From Flavobacterium yafengii (GTDB lineage: Bacteria > Bacteroidota > Bacteroidia > Flavobacteriales > Flavobacteriaceae), in the NCBI RefSeq assembly GCF_030010375.1, contig NZ_JASCRY010000001.1, positions 496,001 through 560,000 of the forward strand: 64,000 bases of DNA, read 5' to 3'. Positions within the stretch are counted from its first letter, which is position 1, and every line of letters starts with the position of its first letter. Both the position numbers and the translations under genes were made by a program. The notes under the pieces were generated by a model. The model did no database searches. It was not told the origin of the DNA and worked only from the letters and a program-made list of their open reading frames with translations. Below are positions 8,476-16,684 of this stretch, one piece after another.

Positions 8476-10347
8476 CTACCGTCCCATGTAAATTAACAAC
8501 ACCGAAACATCACTTGGTGAAACACCACTGATTCTTGATGCTTGAGAAATAGTTACTGGACGAATCTTGCTTAATTTTTGCTTGGCTTCAATTGACATCG
8601 ATTTGATTTTTTCATAGTCGAAATTCTCAGGAATTTTCACGTCTTCCAATCGAAGCAGTTTATCTGCATTATTTCTTTCCTTTTCGATATAACCAGAATA
8701 CTTCACTTGGATTTCAGCTTGCTCCAAAATTTCTTGATCCAAATCGTTTTCTGCAACATAAGCAACTACCTTCTCAAATTTCATCATGTCATCCAAATCA
8801 ATCTGCGGACGAGAAAACACTTTGAACATTTTATCTCCTTGCGTAATCAGAGCCGTATCTTTTGATTCTAAAATAGGATTTGCTTCCGCAACCGAAACGC
8901 TCGTTTCTTTGAAGAAAGCGACCATTTTTTCAGATTCATTTAATTTGTGTTCCATTCTGCGCAAACGCGCTTCTGAAGCCAAACCTATTTCATGTGACAT
9001 TGGCGTCAATCTGAAATCGGCATTATCCTGACGCAACAACGTTCTGTATTCCGCACGAGACGTAAACATTCTGTAAGGCTCTTCAGTTCCTTTGGTAATT
9101 AAATCATCAATTAAAACTCCGATGTAGGCTTCGTCTCTTTTTAAAATTAATGGTGCTTTTAAATGCACTTTTAAATGCGCATTTATTCCAGCCATCAATC
9201 CTTGAGAAGCCGCTTCTTCATATCCTGTAGTTCCGTTTATTTGTCCGGCGAAATACAAACCTTCAACAAGTTTTGTTTCCAAAGTATGTTTCAATTGTGT
9301 CGGCGGGAAATAATCATATTCGATTGCATAACCCGGACGAAAGAATTTCACCTTCTCAAATCCCGCAACAGAACTCAACGCTTTGAATTGAATATCTTCA
9401 GGAAGCGACGTTGAAAAACCATTTACATAGACCTCGCACGTATTCCATCCTTCTGGCTCCACAAACAACTGGTGTCTTTCCTTATCTGCAAAACGATTAA
9501 TTTTATCTTCAATCGACGGACAATATCTTGGCCCAAGACTTTTTATTCTTCCGTTAAACATTGGCGAACGATCAAAACCTTCTCTCAAAATATCATGAAC
9601 CTCAAGAGACGTATACGTCATATGACACGATTTTTGATGAATCAGCGACGACGTCACATCCGAGTAGGAAAACTTATCCGGTTTAGCATCTCCTTTTTCT
9701 TCGTTCATTTTCGAATAATCCAAAGAACGTCCATCAACTCTTGGAGGCGTTCCGGTTTTCATTCGTCCTGATTGAAAACCAGCAGCAACTAAATCTTCGG
9801 TAATTCCATACGCAGCACTCTCGCCTGCTCTTCCACCACCGAATTGCTTTTCGCCAATATGAATCAAACCATTCAGGAAAGTTCCATTGGTCAACACAAC
9901 CGATTTAGAGCGAATCTCTACTCCAAGCGAAGTACGGATTCCTTTTATTTTTCCGTTTTCAATAATCAAACCTTTCACCATCTCTTGATAGAAATCAAGA
10001 TTTGGAGTTCCTTCCAACATCATTCTCCACTCCTCGGCAAAACGCATGCGGTCACTTTGAACACGCGGCGACCACATTGCAGGACCTTTTGATTTGTTCA
10101 GCATCTTGAACTGGATTGCAGTTCTGTCCGAAACAATTCCCGAGTATCCACCAAGCGCATCGATCTCACGCACAATTTGTCCTTTGGCAATTCCGCCCAT
10201 CGCTGGGTTGCATGACATCTGGGCAATATTCTGCAAACTCATTGTCACCAATAAGGTTTTCGAACCCAGATTTGCAGCAGCTGCAGCAGCTTCTGAACCA
10301 GCATGCCCTGCACCCACAACGATTACATCATATTCATTTAGAAACAT
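8476..10347 (-). CDS. mnmG: tRNA uridine-5-carboxymethylaminomethyl(34) synthesis enzyme MnmG (GidA)
   Basis: FAD-dependent enzyme that with MnmE installs the carboxymethylaminomethyl group on wobble U34 of several tRNAs. The 623-aa protein has the dinucleotide-binding motif VGAGHAGSEAA (residues 11-21) and MSCNPAMGGIAKGQ (about 44-57). The second GidA signature GQINGTTGYEEAASQGL is near 365-381, and the C-terminal helical domain ends SPSDVSVLL. This is normal family length. In many bacteria gidA lies next to the replication origin and parAB. Here parAB are absent but parS sites sit on both sides of the gene. Confidence 0.97.
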   Translation of the reverse strand: MFLNEYDVIVVGAGHAGSEAAAAAANLGSKTLLVTMSLQNIAQMSCNPAMGGIAKGQIVREIDALGGYSGIVSDRTAIQFKMLNKSKGPAMWSPRVQSDRMRFAEEWRMMLEGTPNLDFYQEMVKGLIIENGKIKGIRTSLGVEIRSKSVVLTNGTFLNGLIHIGEKQFGGGRAGESAAYGITEDLVAAGFQSGRMKTGTPPRVDGRSLDYSKMNEEKGDAKPDKFSYSDVTSSLIHQKSCHMTYTSLEVHDILREGFDRSPMFNGRIKSLGPRYCPSIEDKINRFADKERHQLFVEPEGWNTCEVYVNGFSTSLPEDIQFKALSSVAGFEKVKFFRPGYAIEYDYFPPTQLKHTLETKLVEGLYFAGQINGTTGYEEAASQGLMAGINAHLKVHLKAPLILKRDEAYIGVLIDDLITKGTEEPYRMFTSRAEYRTLLRQDNADFRLTPMSHEIGLASEARLRRMEHKLNESEKMVAFFKETSVSVAEANPILESKDTALITQGDKMFKVFSRPQIDLDDMMKFEKVVAYVAENDLDQEILEQAEIQVKYSGYIEKERNNADKLLRLEDVKIPENFDYEKIKSMSIEAKQKLSKIRPVTISQASRISGVSPSDVSVLLIYMGR

Positions 10348-10400
10348 CTTCTTTTATAATTTAATCCTTGTACGGGATTGTAATTTTGAAATCTATATTT

Positions 10401-10416
10401 TGTTCCACGTGAAACA
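10401..10416 (+). promoter_or_regulatory. parS: parS centromere site 2 (perfect)
   Basis: TGTTCCACGTGAAACA, an exact match to the 16-bp Bacillus-type parS, in the mnmG-ybeY gap just upstream of the mnmG start codon. ParB bound here could also affect mnmG transcription. Confidence 0.93.
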
Positions 10417-10446
10417 TTATAAACCTATTTTTAAACCAATACTAAA

Positions 10447-10462
10447 TGTTCCACGTGAAACA
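10447..10462 (+). promoter_or_regulatory. parS: parS centromere site 3 (perfect)
   Basis: A second exact TGTTCCACGTGAAACA in the same gap. Its start is 46 bp from site 2 and 47 bp from site 4, an even spacing of about four and a half helical turns. Confidence 0.93.
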
Positions 10463-10489
10463 CTTTAGATTTAAAAAACAAAAACAGTG

Positions 10490-10909
10490 CTATTGTTCCA
10501 CGTGAAACATAGCTATTTTTTCATCCTCTTTAGAACGCATTAAAAGCTCTTCAGCTTCACCTTTGTCTTTATAACCGCAGTAATGTAAAATGCCGTGAAC
10601 TAAAACGCGTTTTAATTCTTCCTCAAAAGAAACATTGAAATCAGCAGCATTGTCTTTTACTCTTTCGACAGAGACAAAAATATCTCCGTGCAATTCATTG
10701 CCCATAGAATAATCAAAGCTGATAATATCTGTTAATGTATCATGATCGAGATACTCAACATTGATTTTGTGCAGATATTCATCATCACAAAAGATGTAAT
10801 TTATCTCTCCTTCTTTTTTCTTTTCCGACGTAATAACATTTCCCAACCAAGCCTCAATGGCTTCTTCGTTCTCTAAATTAAAGTCGGTTTCGTAATTAAA
10901 ATTGATCAT
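10490..10909 (-). CDS. ybeY: endoribonuclease YbeY (16S rRNA maturation factor)
   Basis: A 139-aa metal-dependent RNase of the UPF0054 family, involved in 16S rRNA 3' end maturation and ribosome quality control. The family motif appears as HGILHYCGYKD near residues 111-121. The first two histidine ligands are present, but the third position of the canonical HxxxHxxxxxH is Asp. The ATG overlaps the stop codon of the upstream DUF4175-like gene as ATGA, implying translational coupling. The last six residues, MFHVEQ, are simply parS site 4 read in frame, so the tail sequence is dictated by the DNA site. Confidence 0.93.
   Translation of the reverse strand: MINFNYETDFNLENEEAIEAWLGNVITSEKKKEGEINYIFCDDEYLHKINVEYLDHDTLTDIISFDYSMGNELHGDIFVSVERVKDNAADFNVSFEEELKRVLVHGILHYCGYKDKGEAEELLMRSKEDEKIAMFHVEQ
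10494..10509 (+). promoter_or_regulatory. parS: parS centromere site 4 (perfect, inside the ybeY coding end)
   Basis: Exact TGTTCCACGTGAAACA overlapping the final codons of ybeY. On the coding strand it reads as Met/Phe-His-Val-Glu-Gln just before the stop. Confidence 0.93.
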
Positions 10910-13900
10910 TTTTTATTAAAATATTCTTGAACCTTTTGATTAAAATTCGAGCGCAAAGGTAAGGATTGTCTATTTAATATTTCTATGCTATTCAAATAAT
11001 CTAATAAAGCAGCTGGCAGCGCATTAGATTGATTATTAAACTCCTTTTTATTGGTTTCAGATTGGCGCTTATTTTCCTCTCCTTGTTGTTGTATGGCAGA
11101 ATTCAATTTCAATAATTCCTGTTTTACATTCAGTATCTTTTGAACTGTTTCGTTCTTAAAACCTTTGTTCAATAATTGCTTTTCAATTTGCTTCATCTGT
11201 TCCAAAGCGCTTTGTCCATTACCTCCCAATCCTTGCTTATTTAATTCGTTTTGCAATGCTTCGCGCAATTGCTTTTGCTCTTTATAAATTTCCATTATAG
11301 CTTGTGCATCGCCTTCTCCACCCTCGCCTTCTTCACCCGATTCTCCAGGTTTAGCTTGCTTGCCATTTTGTCCTTTTTGACCTTCTCCAGGTTTCTCCCC
11401 TTTTTTGATTCCGTCTTTCATTTTCTCGCCAAGACCTTCTTGCTTTTTAATAATATCCGGCAATTGTATTCCTTGTCCTTGTCCTGGCTTCGGTTTCCCA
11501 GAACCCATTCCTGACATCTGCATTTGCATATTATTAAGCATATCACTTAGAAAATCCGCAAGTTTATTAGCCGCAGAAACAGTATATTGCTGGTGTGATA
11601 ATCCTTTTGGAACTTGAGCATCGGTTAAACTGGATAAAGACTTATCTGCGTTGTAAACTACATTACCAATTTCTTTGGTTATGTCTTCTGCAATTTTTGG
11701 ATTGCGCAACGACATCGCAAATAAACTATCATCAACATGTTTGAACTGTTGCTTTAAATCTTGTTGGATTTTGATATTTTTATTAAAAGCCGGAGACCCT
11801 GATTTGTGCTTTTTAAACTGATTCATCAAGTCTTCTTGTGATAGAGAAAACGCTAACAAATTGTCCAGGATTTGTCGCAACATTGCCACATCTTCCTGCA
11901 ACTGTTCCATCTCACCTTGCTCCAAAGTTTGTGCCATTTTTTGCGCCATCTCTTTCATCTTTTTAGAAGCGCTTTTTTGATTTGGTTTGGCTTTATCCTT
12001 TTTGTCTTTCTTCAATTCCTCAGAAGCTTTCTTTAAATCTTCGTCAATGCTTTTTTCTTTAGCATCATCTTTAGGCAAGTCCAAAGGTGATTTCAATTCC
12101 TTATTTTCTTTTTCAAGATCGTTTAAATCTTCTTGAATTTTGTTAAACTCAGTATTGATATCTTCTTGCTTATCTAGTTTGTTTTCCTTTTCATCATTAG
12201 ATAATTCATCTTGTTTCTCAGAAAGCTTGTCCAGTTTGTCACCTAATTGTTCTGCTTTCTTTTCTACATAAAACCTCTTTGTCAATTCAACCAACTGTTC
12301 TAAATTCTTGGTTTGGTTTTTACTGTTTTGTTTGAATTTATCCAACTTAGACAACAACTCTTCATTCTGAATTTTATCGTTTAGTTCTTTCAATTCATCT
12401 AAAAGCTTCTGGTTTTTTTCCAATTCCTTTTCGGCTTTGTCCATTCGTTTTTGAAGCTCTTCTTTCAACTCATCCTTTTTATCGGTTTTGAATTGCTCCA
12501 AATTATCGTTCATTTTTTTAGTGAATTCTTTCATCATCACATCCTGTTTCATTTGACGTTTGATGAAATCATTTACTTTTTGCTGATCTTTGAAATCCAG
12601 ATTTTCTTTTTCTTTTCCAGTTTTTTGCAACTTCTCCATTTCAGAAATTTGCTTATCTTGGTTTTTTAAAGACTTCTCTAAACTGTTAATGTTGTCATTT
12701 TGCTGCTGCAAAATTTGATCTTCCTTTTCTTCATCTGTAGAAACACGATTAGAGAAAACCGAAGACTTTGTACTTTTGAAATTATGGATAGCATCGTTAT
12801 CAAAAATTTCAAAATAATAATCATAAGAAACGCCTTGCTCCACCGGAAGATTACTTGGAAATGAAAATACAAATTGATCAAAAGCACTTTTCTTAATAGC
12901 AATTGTTCCACGTTTAGCAGTTTGTGGTTTCTCTCTTTCGTAATACACAATCTGAAGTCTAGACAAACCATAATCATCCGAGATTTGACCTAAAACATAG
13001 TTTTTAGCCACCTTCAAACTGTCCGGTGCGTTGTTCACATTAATCGTTGGGAACTGATCTCTGACAATAGTAAGCTGATAATTGAGTTTTTCGTAGTTTT
13101 TTACCTTATCATTTGAAGTAAATATTTGATAATCTGTGTTTTGAACTATATTTTTAGATAAAACAAAGGTGTTTTCTGTTTTTGAAAAAGTAGCTTTTGA
13201 AATTCCATCCATCCACGCTACATTTTCTGTGGCTTGCGTATTCATTTTCCAAGTCACACGCGTTCCTTCCGGAATAACGGCATTTCCTGTTCCTTTTATA
13301 GTTTCTGATTTTTTATTCAAATACGAAGGAAAGTTCAACTGCATTTCAAAATTAGCTATCGATGGAACGGTTATCACTTTCAATTCATAATCTGGAGAAG
13401 AAATAGCATTTCCCTCCACGTGGAACAAAATGTTTTCTGAAGGCTTTGCCATCTTAAACTGAAATTCTCCAGCTTTGATTGATTCCATAAAATAACTTTC
13501 GTCGTCAATAAAAATCATCGCATTCTCAGGAACAATTTTTCCTTCGGTTTTTATTCGAAGTATAAAATCCTTTCCTTGCTCCGTTTGTAGATTCGAATTA
13601 AGAACTACAAATTTAAAAGGAGCCGGAGGCAGAAAAGCCGAATTGAAATGTACTACTCTATTCAAACTTTGAGAAATCATGTTGCTGTTACCCGAGAAAT
13701 AAAAGAAAGCAAATAATAATATTGGAATTAAAGCCAAAGGAAAATATTTCCTGTTTCGGTTGTAATTAATGGCATTCCCAAAAGGGATTGGTTGCAACGC
13801 ATTCGCTTTTTGTTCAATCGATGCGGCCAATAATTCCGATTTGATTTGATGTTCATTCGGATTTGATAATTGCAAAAAGTTAGTCAGCTTGTCGCTCACT

Positions 13901-14235
13901 TCTGTAAAATGATTTCCAATAATTGTAGAAGCTTGATTGTAATCGATTCCTTTTTGAAGTTTAAATAATTTAAAAATTGGAAACAAAATAAAACGGAACA
14001 ACAAATACACTTCTACTCCAACGAAAGTCCAAAATAAAATGGTTCTTCCGATTGGCTTGAGCCAAAGAAAATATTCGACAAAAAGCGTAAAAAGGAAATA
14101 CAACAATCCTAAACCGATAAAGAAAATAGTTCCCCGTATCAATTCGTTGGTATAAAACTTCCTGATGAAAGCTTCTAATTTTTGATAAATAAATTGCTGA
14201 GTATCCAAAATTTGTGCTTTGTTTTTTGTAACCAA
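10906..14235 (-). CDS. large DUF4175-like membrane protein with long coiled coils
   Basis: An 1109-aa protein. Three hydrophobic segments lie near the N-terminus (about residues 37-56, 63-90 and 164-182). A beta-rich extracytoplasmic region follows (about 200-490), then several hundred residues of Lys/Glu/Gln/Asp-rich coiled coil (about 500-780). A Gly/Lys/Pro/Gln-rich low-complexity segment is centred near 930-990, and the C-terminus is helical. The architecture fits the DUF4175-like proteins of Bacteroidota, sometimes loosely annotated as ATPases; I see no Walker motif. Function is unknown. It is the first gene of an operon with ybeY (4-nt ATGA overlap) and is divergent from gltX. Confidence 0.7.
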   Translation of the reverse strand: MVTKNKAQILDTQQFIYQKLEAFIRKFYTNELIRGTIFFIGLGLLYFLFTLFVEYFLWLKPIGRTILFWTFVGVEVYLLFRFILFPIFKLFKLQKGIDYNQASTIIGNHFTEVSDKLTNFLQLSNPNEHQIKSELLAASIEQKANALQPIPFGNAINYNRNRKYFPLALIPILLFAFFYFSGNSNMISQSLNRVVHFNSAFLPPAPFKFVVLNSNLQTEQGKDFILRIKTEGKIVPENAMIFIDDESYFMESIKAGEFQFKMAKPSENILFHVEGNAISSPDYELKVITVPSIANFEMQLNFPSYLNKKSETIKGTGNAVIPEGTRVTWKMNTQATENVAWMDGISKATFSKTENTFVLSKNIVQNTDYQIFTSNDKVKNYEKLNYQLTIVRDQFPTINVNNAPDSLKVAKNYVLGQISDDYGLSRLQIVYYEREKPQTAKRGTIAIKKSAFDQFVFSFPSNLPVEQGVSYDYYFEIFDNDAIHNFKSTKSSVFSNRVSTDEEKEDQILQQQNDNINSLEKSLKNQDKQISEMEKLQKTGKEKENLDFKDQQKVNDFIKRQMKQDVMMKEFTKKMNDNLEQFKTDKKDELKEELQKRMDKAEKELEKNQKLLDELKELNDKIQNEELLSKLDKFKQNSKNQTKNLEQLVELTKRFYVEKKAEQLGDKLDKLSEKQDELSNDEKENKLDKQEDINTEFNKIQEDLNDLEKENKELKSPLDLPKDDAKEKSIDEDLKKASEELKKDKKDKAKPNQKSASKKMKEMAQKMAQTLEQGEMEQLQEDVAMLRQILDNLLAFSLSQEDLMNQFKKHKSGSPAFNKNIKIQQDLKQQFKHVDDSLFAMSLRNPKIAEDITKEIGNVVYNADKSLSSLTDAQVPKGLSHQQYTVSAANKLADFLSDMLNNMQMQMSGMGSGKPKPGQGQGIQLPDIIKKQEGLGEKMKDGIKKGEKPGEGQKGQNGKQAKPGESGEEGEGGEGDAQAIMEIYKEQKQLREALQNELNKQGLGGNGQSALEQMKQIEKQLLNKGFKNETVQKILNVKQELLKLNSAIQQQGEENKRQSETNKKEFNNQSNALPAALLDYLNSIEILNRQSLPLRSNFNQKVQEYFNKK

Positions 14236-14363
14236 TAAAAGTAATAATTTATATGAATAAAGAAATGTTAAAAATCATCAAACTCATTAATCTTACATTA
14301 TCTCATTTTCAGATAATCCAATTGAGTGATCGAATTTGTATCTTCGCAAAAAAATTTACAGCA

Positions 14364-15869
14364 ATGTCTAAACAAGTTCGGGTGCGTTTTGCACCAAGTC
14401 CAACTGGACCTTTACATATTGGCGGAGTTCGTACCGCATTATTCAATTATTTGTTTGCCAAAAAAAACAATGGCGTATTCTTCCTTAGAATTGAAGATAC
14501 AGACCAAAACCGTTTTGTTCCCGGTGCCGAAGAATATATCATGGAAGCACTGGAATGGTTAGGAATTGCGCCAGATGAAACTATTGGTAAAAATGAAAGA
14601 TTTGGTCCATACCGTCAAAGCGAAAGAAAAGATTTGTACCAACAATATGCTGCTGAATTAATCAATTCCGGAAATGCGTATTATGCTTTTGATACAGCAG
14701 AAGCTTTGGATGCAGCAAGAAAATTAGAAGAAGAACAAGGAAAAACATTTATTTACAATCATACTAACAGAGAAAAACTGGACACTTCCTTAGTGATTTC
14801 TGCAGACGAAACTGCTAAAAGAATTGCTGATGGCGAACATTATGTCATTCGTTTTAAAACTCCGGTGAATGAAACCTTGCATTTGCATGACATCATTCGT
14901 GGTGATGTAAAGTTTGAAACGAATCTTTTAGACGATAAAGTATTGTTCAAAAGTGACGGAATGCCAACCTATCATTTGGCTAATATTGTGGATGATCATT
15001 TAATGGAAACGACTCACGTAATTCGTGGTGAAGAATGGTTGCCTTCTATGCCTTTGCACGTTTTATTGTACAGAGCATTTGGTTGGGAAGCACCAGAATT
15101 TGCACATTTACCTTTGATCATGAAACCTGTTGGAAACGGAAAATTATCCAAACGTGATGGTGACAAAATGGGATTTCCTGTATTTCCATTGGATTGGAAA
15201 ACCGCAGAAGGCGTTTCATCTGGTTACAGAGAAAAAGGATTTTTCCCGGAAGCCGTAATCAACTTTTTAGCATTATTAGGTTGGAATGACGGAACCGATA
15301 AAGAATTATTCACGCTGGAAGAATTAGTTGCAGCATTTGACTTGAACAGAGTTCATAAAGCTGGGGCTAAATTTGATCCGGAAAAAAACAAATGGTTCAA
15401 TCACCAATATTTAATCAAACAGGAAGATGCAACTTTGGCGAAAGCCTATGCTCCTATTTTGGCTGAAAAAGGGTTTTCTGTAGCTGATACTGTTCTAACA
15501 AAAGTGGTTTCTTTAATCAAGGAACGCGCGCATTTTGTTTCTGAATTTTGGGAAATGAGTGATTTCTTTTTTATGGCTCCAACAGTGTATGATGAAAAAG
15601 CCAGCAAAAACTGGAAGGAAGAAACACCGGCATTAATGCAGGAATTAATCTCTGTTGTGGAGGAAATTACAGATTTCACTTCGATGAATATCGAAACCAT
15701 TGTAAAGGATTGGATGACGAAAAACGAAATTGGAATGGGAAAAGTAATGCAACCTTTTCGTTTGAGTTTGGTTGGCGCGCTGAAAGGCCCTCACCTATTT
15801 GATATTGTTGAAGTAATTGGAAAAGACGAAACGGTTAACAGAATCCAAAAAGCAATAGCAACTTTATAG
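14364..15869 (+). CDS. gltX: glutamyl-tRNA synthetase
   Basis: Class I synthetase charging tRNA-Glu. I place the start at ATG 14364, giving 501 aa, because the protein then begins MSKQVRVRFAPSPTGPLHIG, the usual N-terminus of the family. An in-frame ATG at 14253 would add 37 residues with no family counterpart. The HIGH motif is PLHIGG, the KMSKS motif is KLSKRDGD (about residue 260), and the C-terminal half is the anticodon-binding helical domain. It is monocistronic with a strong hairpin downstream. A separate glnS gene is present at 18984-21086, so this enzyme need not misacylate tRNA-Gln. Confidence 0.96.
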   Translation: MSKQVRVRFAPSPTGPLHIGGVRTALFNYLFAKKNNGVFFLRIEDTDQNRFVPGAEEYIMEALEWLGIAPDETIGKNERFGPYRQSERKDLYQQYAAELINSGNAYYAFDTAEALDAARKLEEEQGKTFIYNHTNREKLDTSLVISADETAKRIADGEHYVIRFKTPVNETLHLHDIIRGDVKFETNLLDDKVLFKSDGMPTYHLANIVDDHLMETTHVIRGEEWLPSMPLHVLLYRAFGWEAPEFAHLPLIMKPVGNGKLSKRDGDKMGFPVFPLDWKTAEGVSSGYREKGFFPEAVINFLALLGWNDGTDKELFTLEELVAAFDLNRVHKAGAKFDPEKNKWFNHQYLIKQEDATLAKAYAPILAEKGFSVADTVLTKVVSLIKERAHFVSEFWEMSDFFFMAPTVYDEKASKNWKEETPALMQELISVVEEITDFTSMNIETIVKDWMTKNEIGMGKVMQPFRLSLVGALKGPHLFDIVEVIGKDETVNRIQKAIATL

Positions 15870-15891
15870 TTTTTAAACACAAAGTTCACCA

Positions 15892-15940
15892 AGAAGGCTC
15901 AAAGTTCACTACATTTAATTTAGTGAACTTTGAGCCTTCT
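15892..15940. terminator. 20-bp perfect hairpin after gltX
   Basis: 15892-15911 and 15921-15940 are perfect reverse complements (20 bp) around a 9-nt loop. No T-run follows directly on either strand, so it is an unusual terminator or a structured repeat placed between the convergent gltX and outer-membrane protein genes. Confidence 0.6.
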
Positions 15941-15963
15941 GCCTTATATTCTTATGTGATTAG

Positions 15964-16605
15964 TTACAAATAAATAATCAAATTTCCATTTAGTATTCCA
16001 GGATTTCCTTTGAAATTGACTCCTAAATTCTTGTTGTTTAAGTTTTCAAGCATGTTATTGACTCCATATTGATACGAAACATTAGCTCTGAAATGACGCA
16101 CTCCAAACGTGATTCCAACCGTTGGATAAAAATTAAAATTAGAAATCTCCCTAATATCTTTGGCTAACAACGTTGTACCAGAAATAACATTATTTTCATC
16201 TGTATTATCTATATTTAATTTTCCATTTACTTGAACAATTGGGCCAAACTCAATACTCAAATGATTTTCAACAAGTTTATAACTTACTTGTAAAGACACT
16301 TGAGCTGACGCCAATTTATAATTAACATCTTCCTGTGCCAAAGTCAAACTATTCGTTGCAACAGAAAAATTGTTTTCACTAAACTGAATTGCATAAACCA
16401 TATCCCAATTATTATAGAAATTTCCCCGCATAGAAAGTCCTGCATTCCAGCCCAATTCAGGTTTAGTTTGGAAATTGTCAGTGTTCAAGGTAAATTGATT
16501 GACTCCAAAACTGATTCCTATCCTATTTGAATCCCTGTATTTATATTGGGAAAAGGCTGTTATGGAAATGAAAATAAAAAATAAAGTAAGTGTTATCTTT
16601 CTCAT
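15964..16605 (-). CDS. outer-membrane beta-barrel protein (OmpA/PorT-like barrel)
   Basis: A 213-aa secreted protein with a signal peptide (residues 1-20, ending TAFSQ). Alternating hydrophobic/aromatic beta-strands follow, ending in a C-terminal strand (GNLIIYL), consistent with an 8-stranded barrel of the type called outer membrane beta-barrel or PorT-family in Bacteroidota. No catalytic motif is visible and no ligand can be inferred. It converges with gltX and is divergent from the SPFH gene. Confidence 0.65.
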   Translation of the reverse strand: MRKITLTLFFIFISITAFSQYKYRDSNRIGISFGVNQFTLNTDNFQTKPELGWNAGLSMRGNFYNNWDMVYAIQFSENNFSVATNSLTLAQEDVNYKLASAQVSLQVSYKLVENHLSIEFGPIVQVNGKLNIDNTDENNVISGTTLLAKDIREISNFNFYPTVGITFGVRHFRANVSYQYGVNNMLENLNNKNLGVNFKGNPGILNGNLIIYL

Positions 16606-16684
16606 ATAATTGAAATTTACAAAGACAAACCTAAAGTTTTTTTGTAAATTGTGAGATAATTTTTAACTAAAAACAAAAAATATT

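Noticed and set aside
10094-10468. Plus-strand open frame of 124 codons antisense to mnmG
   Set aside because: Its codons mirror mnmG, its product has no family character, and it runs through two parS sites.
12904-12919. TGTTCCACGTTTAGCA as a fifth parS site
   Set aside because: Three of 16 bases differ, all in one half, and it lies inside the DUF4175-like coding sequence.
13412-13427. CCCTCCACGTGGAACA as a parS site
   Set aside because: Only one half is intact (13 of 16 match to the symmetric form) and it lies inside coding sequence; at most a weak ParB site.
14253-14363. Upstream in-frame start for gltX
   Set aside because: It would add 37 residues before the conserved N-terminus, and the family begins at MSKQVRVRFAPSPTG.
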